Shown: positions 20,778 to 30,009, numbered from the stretch's first letter. The stretch: 39,117 nt of DNA from Propionibacteriaceae bacterium (GCA_031272195.1 JAISUF010000061.1:1-39117); one strand, 5' to 3'. Program-made: numbers and translations. The notes: generated from the sequence alone by a model not told the origin.

Positions 20778-21486
20778 GGGCGCCCTCCACGTGCAGCACC
20801 GCCACCAGGTTGTCCTTGGAGTAGCCGTTGGAATACTGCGGGCCCGCCTGGTCGCACGACACCAGCAGCAGGCGGCCCGGCGTCTGTTCGGTGATCTTGT
20901 CGGTCTTGGTGTATTCGTCCTTGGGGATGTAGAGAAGCTCGTCGACGACGTAGGTGATGACGCCGTAGTCGGTCTCGACTTCGGCCTTGTCGCCCTTCTT
21001 CAGCTTCGGCAGCTTGTCGAAGACGCCAGTGCGGGTGGTCGCCGAATGGCCGAAGAAGTAGACCGTGCCGCCGGCGTTGACGCCCGGATTCTCGCCGTAG
21101 GCGACGCCGTCGACGCCGCCGATCTGCTGGTAGACGAGGTTGAAGTCGGGCGGGTTGACGCAGCGGATGGCGCCGTCGCGATAGCAGGACTGGCCGTTCG
21201 GGTCGGTGCCCTGTTTGGCGTCGGCGGCGGTGTACGGGACGACTTCGGCGTTGACGCCGATCGAGGAGATGCGAAGCCGGCGTGGCGTGGCGCTGATGCC
21301 CGGATCGGGGGCTTCGGTGCGGTCGGGGATGGCGTAGCTGGGCTCGCCGGTCGGCAGGGCCGGCGGCGAAACTTGTGAGCCGGCGTTGACGCCTGGAAGC
21401 AGCGTGATGGCCAACCCGACCGCCAAGGCGACGGCCAGCACGGCGACGACCACCCGCCAGGTCCATTTCACAGCCCGTGTGGCCAT
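20767..21486 (-). CDS. Sortase (class E/F-like)
   Basis: N-terminal TM (WRVVVAVLAVALAVGLAITLLPG), RLRISSIGVNAEVVP, GGTVYFFGHSATTRTGVFDKLPKLKKGD, LLLVSCDQAG. ATG at 21486 preferred because GGAGGTG lies just upstream; 11-bp overlap with the LCP gene. Confidence 0.85.
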   Translation of the reverse strand: MATRAVKWTWRVVVAVLAVALAVGLAITLLPGVNAGSQVSPPALPTGEPSYAIPDRTEAPDPGISATPRRLRISSIGVNAEVVPYTAADAKQGTDPNGQSCYRDGAIRCVNPPDFNLVYQQIGGVDGVAYGENPGVNAGGTVYFFGHSATTRTGVFDKLPKLKKGDKAEVETDYGVITYVVDELLYIPKDEYTKTDKITEQTPGRLLLVSCDQAGPQYSNGYSKDNLVAVLHVEGARAL

Positions 21487-21503
21487 GCTCACCTCCACAA
21501 AGT

Positions 21504-21536
21504 CATATGGCCCCCGCCTGAGGCAGAGGCCATATG
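21504..21536. promoter_or_regulatory. Hairpin in the sortase 5' leader
   Basis: CATATGGCC (21504-21512) / GGCCATATG (21528-21536) with a small inner GCC-TGA-GGC palindrome, about 18 bp upstream of the sortase start. Confidence 0.55.
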
Positions 21537-21601
21537 TTAGTCGATCTTTCTGTTCACGCCACCCGAGGCTTGACGCTGTTGGGCTGTGGAACCAGCTCGA
21601 G

Positions 21602-22219
21602 TCAGCCGATCACGGGGAGGGCCGGGGCCACCTTCTCGCCTGTGTTGGCGGCGGGCAGACCGTAGACCGTGGTCGTCGACGTCGCCGTGGTAGTGGCGGT
21701 GTCGCTTGACTCCGGGCTGGGGGTGTCCGCAGTGCCCTCGTCGGTCGGGGTCGCAACGGTCGCGGCAGTCGTGGTGGCTGTGGTCGCGGCGGTGGTCGCC
21801 GTGGTCGCGGCGGTCGTGGCTGTGGTGGCCGCCGTGGTCTGGGTGGTGTCACCCTGGATGACAATGGTGTAGCTGGCGGTGCGACCGCTGCTGACGCCGG
21901 TGCCGACGATGGTGTGGTTGCCCGGCGTCAGATTGGACGGCAGCGTCACCGACGTCGTCACCGTGCCGGTGCCGTCGGCCACGACCGTGCCCGGTCCGAG
22001 CGGCTGCGGGTCGGAGTAGATAACCAGCCTGACCGTCTCGTTGGGGGCGAAACCTTTCAGGACGATCTGAATGGCCACGCCAGCCCTGGCCGTCGTCGGC
22101 CCGGAAATGGTGGCGACGCCGTTATAGGGCAAGTTCTCGGCACTGGCGGCTGCGGCTAGTCCAAATAGCGCGCCCAACGAGAGCGCTGCGGCCAGGACGA
22201 TGCTCGAGATTCTCCTCAT
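21602..22219 (-). CDS. Secreted Thr-rich surface protein with LPAANTG sorting-like motif
   Basis: Signal peptide MRRISSIVLAAALSLGALFGLAAAASA, one Ig-like domain (SGPTTARAGVAIQIVLKGFAPNETVRLVIYS...TLPSNLTPGNHTIVGTGVSSGRTASYTIVI), (TTAAT)n linker, C-terminus YGLPAANTGEKVAPALPVIG then stop. Confidence 0.8.
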   Translation of the reverse strand: MRRISSIVLAAALSLGALFGLAAAASAENLPYNGVATISGPTTARAGVAIQIVLKGFAPNETVRLVIYSDPQPLGPGTVVADGTGTVTTSVTLPSNLTPGNHTIVGTGVSSGRTASYTIVIQGDTTQTTAATTATTAATTATTAATTATTTAATVATPTDEGTADTPSPESSDTATTTATSTTTVYGLPAANTGEKVAPALPVIG

Positions 22220-22241
22220 GGCCCTTCCTTTCGTCTGGGGG

Positions 22242-22316
22242 TGAAACATAGTGGCCCCTTGATGTTTCAATAGCACGCTACCACACCGGTTCACCTGCGG
22301 CCAATGCGGGTGAACC
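22242..22316. promoter_or_regulatory. Two inverted repeats upstream of the Thr-rich protein gene
   Basis: TGAAACAT (22242-22249)/ATGTTTCA (22262-22269) and GGTTCACC (22288-22295)/GGTGAACC (22309-22316), each with perfect 8-bp arms. Confidence 0.5.
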
Positions 22317-22467
22317 AGTCTCAAGGGCTGGCTCATGGGTTGGCGCCGCTGCGACGACGGGCGGTGGATCGCCACCATGAGGGGCAGGCCTCGTGCTGGT
22401 GGCACGCGGACGCGCCCGACGACGCGACGAGGCGCCGCCAGGCGGCCGCCACGGCAGGCACGGCCCC

Positions 22468-22540
22468 CTGAGCCCGGATCCGCCGATTCTCGACTACCGA
22501 ATGGCCCCACACGGGCGCGCTGGCCGCGTTGGCGCCGCTC
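22468..22540. repeat. Copy 2 of a dispersed repeat of about 60 bp
   Basis: CTGAGCCCGGATCCGCCGATTCTCGACTACCGAATGGCCCCACACGGGCGCGCTGGCCGCGTTGGCGCCGCTC aligns with 18451-18512. Confidence 0.5.
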
Positions 22541-22562
22541 ACCCCTGAGCCCCCTGGCGGGC

Positions 22563-23009
22563 TCAGGCGGCGGCCACGTCCAACTCGATGTGGGCGACCA
22601 CGCCGGAGGTCAGCTTGACGCCGACGGTGTGCGAGCCGACCACCTTGATCGGTTTGGCGATCTCGACGCTGCGCTTGTCGATGGCAGGACCGCCGGCCTT
22701 CTTGACGGCCACGGCGACATCGGCCGGGGTGACCGCGCCGAACAGGCGCCCGGAGGCCCCCGCCCGCACCTGCAAGCGCACCTTCAGCGCCTCGAGCTGC
22801 TCGCGAATCTCGGCGGCGTGCTCGACGGAGCGGATCTCGCGGGCGTCGCGGGCCCGCTTGATGCCGTCGATCTGCTTCTCCGCGCCCTTGCTCCAGGCGA
22901 TGGCGTAGCCGCGCGGCAGCAAGTAGTTGCGGCCGTAGCCGTCCTTCACCTCGACGATGTCGCCGGGAATGCCGACGTGGTCGACGTTGGATGTCAAAAT
23001 GAGCTTCAT
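22563..23009 (-). CDS. rplI: 50S ribosomal protein L9
   Basis: MKLILTSNVDHVGIPGDIVEVKDGYGRNYLLPRGYAIAWSKG; in the rpsF-ssb-rpsR-rplI cluster. Confidence 0.98.
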   Translation of the reverse strand: MKLILTSNVDHVGIPGDIVEVKDGYGRNYLLPRGYAIAWSKGAEKQIDGIKRARDAREIRSVEHAAEIREQLEALKVRLQVRAGASGRLFGAVTPADVAVAVKKAGGPAIDKRSVEIAKPIKVVGSHTVGVKLTSGVVAHIELDVAAA

Positions 23010-23027
23010 CTGGATTTCCTGCCTTCC

Positions 23028-23264
23028 TCAGCGGGCCGTCGAGGCGTACGGCAAAAGGGCCCGCTCGCGGGCGTTCTTCACCGCGATGGCGACTTTGCGC
23101 TGCTCCTGGACGGACAGGCCGGTGACGCGGCGGGCGCGGATCTTGCCGCGCTCGGAGATGAAACGCCGCAGCGTGGCGATGTCTTTGTAATCGATATTGC
23201 CCACGTGGATGGCTTTGGCCTGTGGGATCTTCTTCTTGTTGATGGGCTTGCGTTGTTGGGCCAT
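23028..23264 (-). CDS. rpsR: 30S ribosomal protein S18 (cysteine-free form)
   Basis: [52 protein letters not shown]; no Cys in 78 aa. Confidence 0.98.
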   Translation of the reverse strand: MAQQRKPINKKKIPQAKAIHVGNIDYKDIATLRRFISERGKIRARRVTGLSVQEQRKVAIAVKNARERALLPYASTAR

Positions 23265-23386
23265 CGTGGTGCTCTCCTTTGGATTGAAAGCCCGGCTTGC
23301 GGCCGGGATGGTTTGGTTCTCTCAGGTTTGGACGCCGACCGGCGCTTTGGCCGCTCGGGTGTGGGCGCCGACGGGCGCGGCTGGGC

Positions 23387-23872
23387 TCAGAATGGCGGCT
23401 CTTCGGCGGACGAGGAGTTGGCCCACGGATCTTGCGCGGCCGCGGCGGGCGCGGCGGCCGGAGCGGCCCACCCCGACGACTGGCCGCCGCCGTAGTTGCC
23501 GTGGCCCGAGGTCGTGCGCGTCACCTTGGCGGTGGCGTAGCGCAAGGCCGGGCCGATCTCGTCGACGTCGATCTCGAAGACGGTCCGCTTCTCGCCTTCG
23601 CGCGTCTCGTAACTGCGCGAGCGCAGCCTGCCGACGACGATCACGCGCATCCCCTTCTGCAGGGATTCGGCGACATTCTCGGCCGGCTGGCGCCAAATGG
23701 CGCAGTTGAGGAACATCGCCTCGCCGTCTTTCCACTCGCCCGACTGGCGGTCGAGGGTGCGCGGAGTTGAGGCGACGGTGAAATTGGCCACGGGCGCCCC
23801 CGAAGGGGTGAAGCGCAGCTCTGGGTCGGCGGTCAAGTTGCCGACGACGGTGATTTGGGTTTCGCCTGCCAT
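23387..23872 (-). CDS. ssb: Single-stranded DNA-binding protein
   Basis: [120 protein letters not shown]-terminal acidic tip EEPPF. Confidence 0.98.
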   Translation of the reverse strand: MAGETQITVVGNLTADPELRFTPSGAPVANFTVASTPRTLDRQSGEWKDGEAMFLNCAIWRQPAENVAESLQKGMRVIVVGRLRSRSYETREGEKRTVFEIDVDEIGPALRYATAKVTRTTSGHGNYGGGQSSGWAAPAAAPAAAAQDPWANSSSAEEPPF

Positions 23873-23962
23873 GTTGTCTCTTTTCGTTGGTGCCTGGCAT
23901 CTAGTCTGACACGCCCCGCCGACAAGAACGGCGGTGGATGTCATGCCTAGCCAGCGGGCTGA

Positions 23963-24253
23963 TCAGTGCAGATCGGGGCGAATCACCTTGGTGCGCATGA
24001 TTTGCTCGTTGAGGGTGAACTGGCGGTCCAGCTCCTTGACGACGGCCGGTTCGGCGGTCAAGCTCAAGACGGCGTAGATCCCCTCGGATTTCTTGCGGAT
24101 GTCGTAGGCCAGGCGGCGCCTGCCCCAGATGTCCGTGTTGTCGACGACGCCGCCGGCCTTGGTGAAAGCCTTCAACGGCTTGTCCAACAGCCCGGCGACC
24201 TGACGGTCGTCCACGTCGGGGTCGATGATGACCATAACTTCGTACTTGCGCAT
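23963..24253 (-). CDS. rpsF: 30S ribosomal protein S6
   Basis: [65 protein letters not shown]. Confidence 0.98.
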   Translation of the reverse strand: MRKYEVMVIIDPDVDDRQVAGLLDKPLKAFTKAGGVVDNTDIWGRRRLAYDIRKKSEGIYAVLSLTAEPAVVKELDRQFTLNEQIMRTKVIRPDLH

Positions 24254-24265
24254 ACGCGAACTCCA

Positions 24266-24311
24266 CCTCCTCTGGTCTAGAGCGGCTATGGGCGCTTCCC
24301 ATAGCAGGAGG
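24266..24311 (-). promoter_or_regulatory. Candidate structured rpsF leader that can sequester the Shine-Dalgarno
   Basis: Minus strand: CCUCCU-GCUAUGGG-AAGCG-CCCAUAGC-CGCUCUAGACCAG-AGGAGG. Perfect 8-bp hairpin (24285-24292/24298-24305) enclosed by CCUCCU:AGGAGG, where AGGAGG is the rpsF SD. Confidence 0.6.
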
Positions 24312-24577
24312 GCGTAGCGGCCGGATAACCGACCAAGGGACCACTTTACCGCCCCGCGCCGCTTTGGCGAAATCGCTGTGCGGCGGCCACCGCCTTTCGC
24401 CGACGATGGGAAGGGAGGGGCCCGGCCGGCCCGAAGCCGAGCGGGCCAGCGGCCGCGCCCGTCACGCCTGCGTATCGTCGCGCGGGCCCAATCGAGTAGG
24501 ATCGCGGCTAAGAGCTGATTCGACGCGTATCGTCACGCCGATTGCCGAATCGTCGCCGCCACACGAAGGAGTGCCCC

Positions 24578-26167
24578 ATGGACGCCACCGCGCGAGCCAT
24601 CGCCGAAGGCCAAGCCGTCATCGGCATCGAACTGGGCTCGACCAACATCAAGACCGTCCTGATCGGCCCGCGCCTGGAGCCGTTGGCGTCGGGTTCGCAC
24701 CAGTGGGAGAACCAGTTCGTCGACCGCACCTGGACCTACGCCCTCGACGACGTCTGGGACGGCCTGCGCGACGCCTACGCCAAACTGGCCGACGATGTCC
24801 GCGCCCGCCACGGGGTCGAGCTGACAGCCGTCGCCGGGCTGGGCATCTCGGCGATGATGCACGGCTACCTGGCCTTCGACGCCGACGACCAGCTACTGGC
24901 GCCGTTCCGCACCTGGCGCAACACCATGACGGGACCGGCGGCGGCCCGCCTGACCCGGGCCCTTGGCCACAACATCCCCCAGCGCTGGAGCGCCGCCCAC
25001 CTCTACCAGGCCGTCCTCAACGGCGAGCCGCACGTCGCCGACGTCCGCTACCTGACGACGCTGGCCGGATACGTCCATTGGCGCCTGACCGGCCAGAAGG
25101 TGATCGGGATCGGCGACGCCTCCGGCATGTTCCCGATCGACACCGCCGCCAAGGATTTCGACGCCGCCATGCTGGAGAAGTTTGACGCGCTGGTGGCCGA
25201 GGCGGGGCTAGACGCGCCCTGGCGCCTGGGCGGCATCCTGCCCAAGGTGCTCGTGGCGGGCCGACCGGCGGGGGTCCTGACGCCGGAGGGGGCCGCGCTG
25301 CTCGACCCGGCGGGCCGTTTGCTGCCCGGCGCGCCGCTGTGCCCGCCCGAGGGCGACGCCGGCACGGGCATGACGGCCACCAACTCGGTGCGCCGTCGCA
25401 CCGGCAACGTGTCGGCGGGCACGTCGGTCTTCGCCATGGTGGTGCTGGAGCGTCCGCTGGCCGAGGTGCACGAGGAGATCGACATCGTCACCACGCCAGC
25501 CGGTGACGCCGTGGCGATGGTCCACTGCAACAACGGCGCCTCCGAACTCGACCAGTGGTGCGGCCTGTTCGGCGAGTTCGCCGCCGCGCTGGGCGCCCCG
25601 GCCGAGGCCCCTGTCGTCTTCGAGACGCTGTTCCGCCGCTCGCTGGATGCCGCTGGCGACTGCGGCGGCCTGCTGGCCTACAACTATCTGGCCGGGGAGA
25701 CGATCACGTCCCTGGACGAGGGCCGCCCGCTGACGCTGCGCACCCCCGACTCCGACTTCACGCTGGCCAACTTCATGCGCGCCCAAGTCTTCGGCGTCTT
25801 CGCGACGCTGGCGCTGGGCATGCGCATCCTGGACGTCGAGGGTGTCGAGGTGGACGCCATGTTCGCCCACGGCGGCCTGTTCAAGACGAAGGGCGTCGCC
25901 CAGCGTTATCTGGCGGCCGCTCTGAACACGCCGGTGACTGTCGGCGAGATCGCCGGACAGGGTGGGGCCTGGGGCATCGCCCTGCTGGCGGCCTTCGCCA
26001 GCGACGGCGGCGGCGACCTCGACGCCTGGCTGTCCGAGCGAGTCTTCGCCCAAGCCGCCCTGGAGACTGTCGCCCCCGACCCGGCCGACGTGGCCGGCTT
26101 CGCGTCCTACCTGACGCGCTACGAGGCAGGCCTGGCCGTCGAGCGCGCCGCCGTCGGCGCGATCTGA
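24578..26167 (+). CDS. FGGY-family carbohydrate kinase (xylulokinase/ribulokinase-like)
   Basis: AVIGIELGSTNIKTVLIGPRLEPLASGSHQWEN, FRTWRNTMTGPAAARLT, YVHWRLTGQKVIGIGDASGMFPID, GDAGTGMTATNSVRRRTGNVSAGTSVF. ATG 24578 preceded by GAAGGAG. Confidence 0.9.
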   Translation: MDATARAIAEGQAVIGIELGSTNIKTVLIGPRLEPLASGSHQWENQFVDRTWTYALDDVWDGLRDAYAKLADDVRARHGVELTAVAGLGISAMMHGYLAFDADDQLLAPFRTWRNTMTGPAAARLTRALGHNIPQRWSAAHLYQAVLNGEPHVADVRYLTTLAGYVHWRLTGQKVIGIGDASGMFPIDTAAKDFDAAMLEKFDALVAEAGLDAPWRLGGILPKVLVAGRPAGVLTPEGAALLDPAGRLLPGAPLCPPEGDAGTGMTATNSVRRRTGNVSAGTSVFAMVVLERPLAEVHEEIDIVTTPAGDAVAMVHCNNGASELDQWCGLFGEFAAALGAPAEAPVVFETLFRRSLDAAGDCGGLLAYNYLAGETITSLDEGRPLTLRTPDSDFTLANFMRAQVFGVFATLALGMRILDVEGVEVDAMFAHGGLFKTKGVAQRYLAAALNTPVTVGEIAGQGGAWGIALLAAFASDGGGDLDAWLSERVFAQAALETVAPDPADVAGFASYLTRYEAGLAVERAAVGAI

Positions 26168-26178
26168 GCTGCGCCCCA

Positions 26179-26219
26179 TGACAGAGGGACGGTTCTTTCG
26201 TCACGTTAGCGCGTGACGA
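26179..26219. repeat. REP-like intergenic element, second locus
   Basis: TGACAGAGGGACGGTTCTTTCGTCACGT shares CGGTTCTkTyGTCACGT with 19694-19710; TCGTCACG (26198-26205)/CGTGACGA (26212-26219) forms a hairpin. Confidence 0.6.
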
Positions 26220-26284
26220 CCATGACGAGGCCAAAGGCGGGGAGCGCACAGGGCGGGGCTGGATGGGTGGCGTAGGGTGTAGGG

Positions 26285-26923
26285 GTGGCTGAGGAGAAGG
26301 CGCGCGCCGCATTGAGCGCCAAGACTGGGAACCCCGAACGCCCGTGGTCGATTTGGCTGGCCTTGCTGGCCAGCTACGCCGCCGTCGCGGTGCTGGGCGT
26401 CGCCCTGGGGCTGTGCTACTGGACGGCCGTGGACGATTTCGCCCACGCCTCCTGGCTGATGGGGCTGTTCCCCACCGAGGTCGGATCGGCCGAGCGGGTG
26501 TTGCTGGCCGTGGCCGTCACCTTCGCCGCGCTGATTCCGGCGATCGCCTGCGTCATCAGCGGGTTTTACGGCTGGTCCGGCTACCGCTGGGCGCGCTGGG
26601 CGGCCCTCGTGACGCTGGTGCTGTCGTTCGCGGGCTGGTTGATTAACGTCTGGACGCTGGCCGCCTGCGCGCTGACGCTGCTGGCGCTGCTGGCTTTCCT
26701 GCTACCGCCGAGCGCCCGTTTCTTCCGCGCCTGGCACGCTTTGCGCCATCCCGAATCGCCCTACGCCGACGCGCCCGCAGGCGTCTATTACGGGCCGCTG
26801 CCCAAGTATCGCGAGATCGCCCCCGAGGCTGTGGCAATCAGCAGCACGGACCCGACGCGGCCCCGCCGCCAGGCCGACACCGCCGACCAGGCGGTCGAGT
26901 ACCAGGAGACTTACAGTGCCTGA
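26285..26923 (+). CDS. Multi-pass membrane protein of unknown function
   Basis: GTG start; about four hydrophobic segments (WSIWLALLASYAAVAVLGVALGLCYW, VLLAVAVTFAALIPAIACVISGFYG, WAALVTLVLSFAGWLINVW, ALTLLALLAFLLPP). Confidence 0.75.
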   Translation: MAEEKARAALSAKTGNPERPWSIWLALLASYAAVAVLGVALGLCYWTAVDDFAHASWLMGLFPTEVGSAERVLLAVAVTFAALIPAIACVISGFYGWSGYRWARWAALVTLVLSFAGWLINVWTLAACALTLLALLAFLLPPSARFFRAWHALRHPESPYADAPAGVYYGPLPKYREIAPEAVAISSTDPTRPRRQADTADQAVEYQETYSA

Positions 26924-27581
26924 CTACGCGAAACTCCTCGGCCAGGTGGCCCGGGCCGTCTTCGACGCCTACGCCAAGTCGAAGCCGTCACAAGGCGGCC
27001 GCACGACGTCCTCAACGGCCAATGCCACCGGCTCCACGACAAGCGCGACGGCCGGCGCCGCGCCGACCGCGACGCGCGGCCAAGCGCCGTCGAGCGCGTC
27101 CACGGCGGGTTCCGGCGCCTCCCAATCGACGGCCAAAGGGCGCAAGACGGCCACGCCGCCGCTGTCGATGAACTACCCCGGCGACTATCCGGGCGTGCCC
27201 CAGTTGACCTACGACCCGCATTCCGACAACCAGCCCGATCCCGGCGAGGTGGTGTGGGCCTGGATTCCCTATGAGGAGGATTACTCACAGGGCAAAGACC
27301 GCCCGGCGCTGGTCGTCGGCAAGGACGGGGCGTGGTTCTTGGCGTTGATGCTGACCAGCCAAGACCACGACCTCGACCGCGCCCAGGAGAACCGCGAGGG
27401 ACGCTATTGGGTGGAGATCGGCTCCGGCCCGTGGGACAGCCAGGGGCGCGTCTCCGAGGCCCGCGTCAATCGGATCGTCCGCGTCAACCCCAACACCGTG
27501 CGCCGCATCGGCGGGCGTCTGGACGAGGCCGTCTTCGACAAGGTCGCGGCCGGCATCCGCGCCCACCCGCCCACCGCGTGA
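26916..27581 (+). CDS. PemK/MazF-family toxin-like protein with low-complexity linker
   Basis: PDPGEVVWAWIPYEEDYSQGKDRPALVVGKDGAWFLALMLTSQDHD...VSEARVNRIVRVNPNTVRRIGGRLDEAVFDKVA; GTG start overlaps the upstream gene by 8 bp. Confidence 0.8.
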   Translation: MPDYAKLLGQVARAVFDAYAKSKPSQGGRTTSSTANATGSTTSATAGAAPTATRGQAPSSASTAGSGASQSTAKGRKTATPPLSMNYPGDYPGVPQLTYDPHSDNQPDPGEVVWAWIPYEEDYSQGKDRPALVVGKDGAWFLALMLTSQDHDLDRAQENREGRYWVEIGSGPWDSQGRVSEARVNRIVRVNPNTVRRIGGRLDEAVFDKVAAGIRAHPPTA

Positions 27582-27678
27582 CATCCACGTCGCCACCCAT
27601 CCCCGGGACTGCCGCAGGCGGGTAGTATCGAACGGGTAACACTCCCCGCTTGAGGGAAATGAATCGAAGGAGAATCTG

Positions 27679-28149
27679 ATGGCGACATTCACGGTGCCTG
27701 GGCTCAGCGCCGAACAAGGGGCCAAGGCGGCCGAAATCCTACAGGGCCGGCTGGCGGCCTACAACGATCTGCATTTGACGTTGAAGCACGTCCACTGGAA
27801 CGTGATCGGCCCGAACTTCATCTCCGTCCACGAGATGATCGATCCGCAGGTCGAGCTGGTGCGCGGTTTCGCCGACGAGGTGGCCGAGCGGATCGCGGCT
27901 CTGGGCGGCTCGCCGAAGGGCACCGTCAAGTCGATCACCGACCCGATCGATTACCCTCTGGGCATCGGCGGAGCGCTCGACCACCTGAAGGCGCTGGACA
28001 AGGTTTACACGACCGTCGTCGAGGGCAACCGCCGCGCCATCGCCGACTTGGAGTTCGACCTGCCCAGCCAGGACATCTTCATCGGCGCCACCGCCGAGCT
28101 GGAGAAGTTCCAGTGGTTCATCCGGGCCCATCTGGAATACCAGGCCTGA
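27679..28149 (+). CDS. dps: Dps-family ferritin-like DNA protection protein
   Basis: LAAYNDLHLTLKHVHWNVIGPNFISVHEMIDPQVELVRGFADEVAERIAALGGSPKGT...EKFQWFIRAHLE; GAAGGAG upstream. Confidence 0.95.
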   Translation: MATFTVPGLSAEQGAKAAEILQGRLAAYNDLHLTLKHVHWNVIGPNFISVHEMIDPQVELVRGFADEVAERIAALGGSPKGTVKSITDPIDYPLGIGGALDHLKALDKVYTTVVEGNRRAIADLEFDLPSQDIFIGATAELEKFQWFIRAHLEYQA

Positions 28150-28179
28150 GCGACGACTGACCCCGCCTGAGGGCGGACG

Positions 28180-28229
28180 CAACTGGGCTCGGCCCGCCAA
28201 GCGTTGAACTGGCGGGCCGAGCCCAGTTG
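28180..28229. terminator. Bidirectional terminator hairpin between dps and fumarase
   Basis: Perfect 19-bp stem CAACTGGGCTCGGCCCGCC (28180-28198) / GGCGGGCCGAGCCCAGTTG (28211-28229), 12-nt loop, between convergent genes. Confidence 0.88.
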
Positions 28230-28249
28230 CCGTCTGGCGCCCTGAGCGC

Positions 28250-29911
<1,662 letters not shown>

Positions 29912-30009
29912 CGCACTACTCCTTCGCATCGTTGCCGTTTTCATCTTTCCACAATCCGCCGCCGCGCGGCCCGGCGCCGGTGGAAAACCTCACCCTCCCG
30001 AAGGCCCAG

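Noticed and set aside
21755-21845. GTCGCGGCGGTGGTCGCC tandem tract as a CRISPR-like array
   Set aside because: No spacers; codon-level repeat encoding Thr/Ala.
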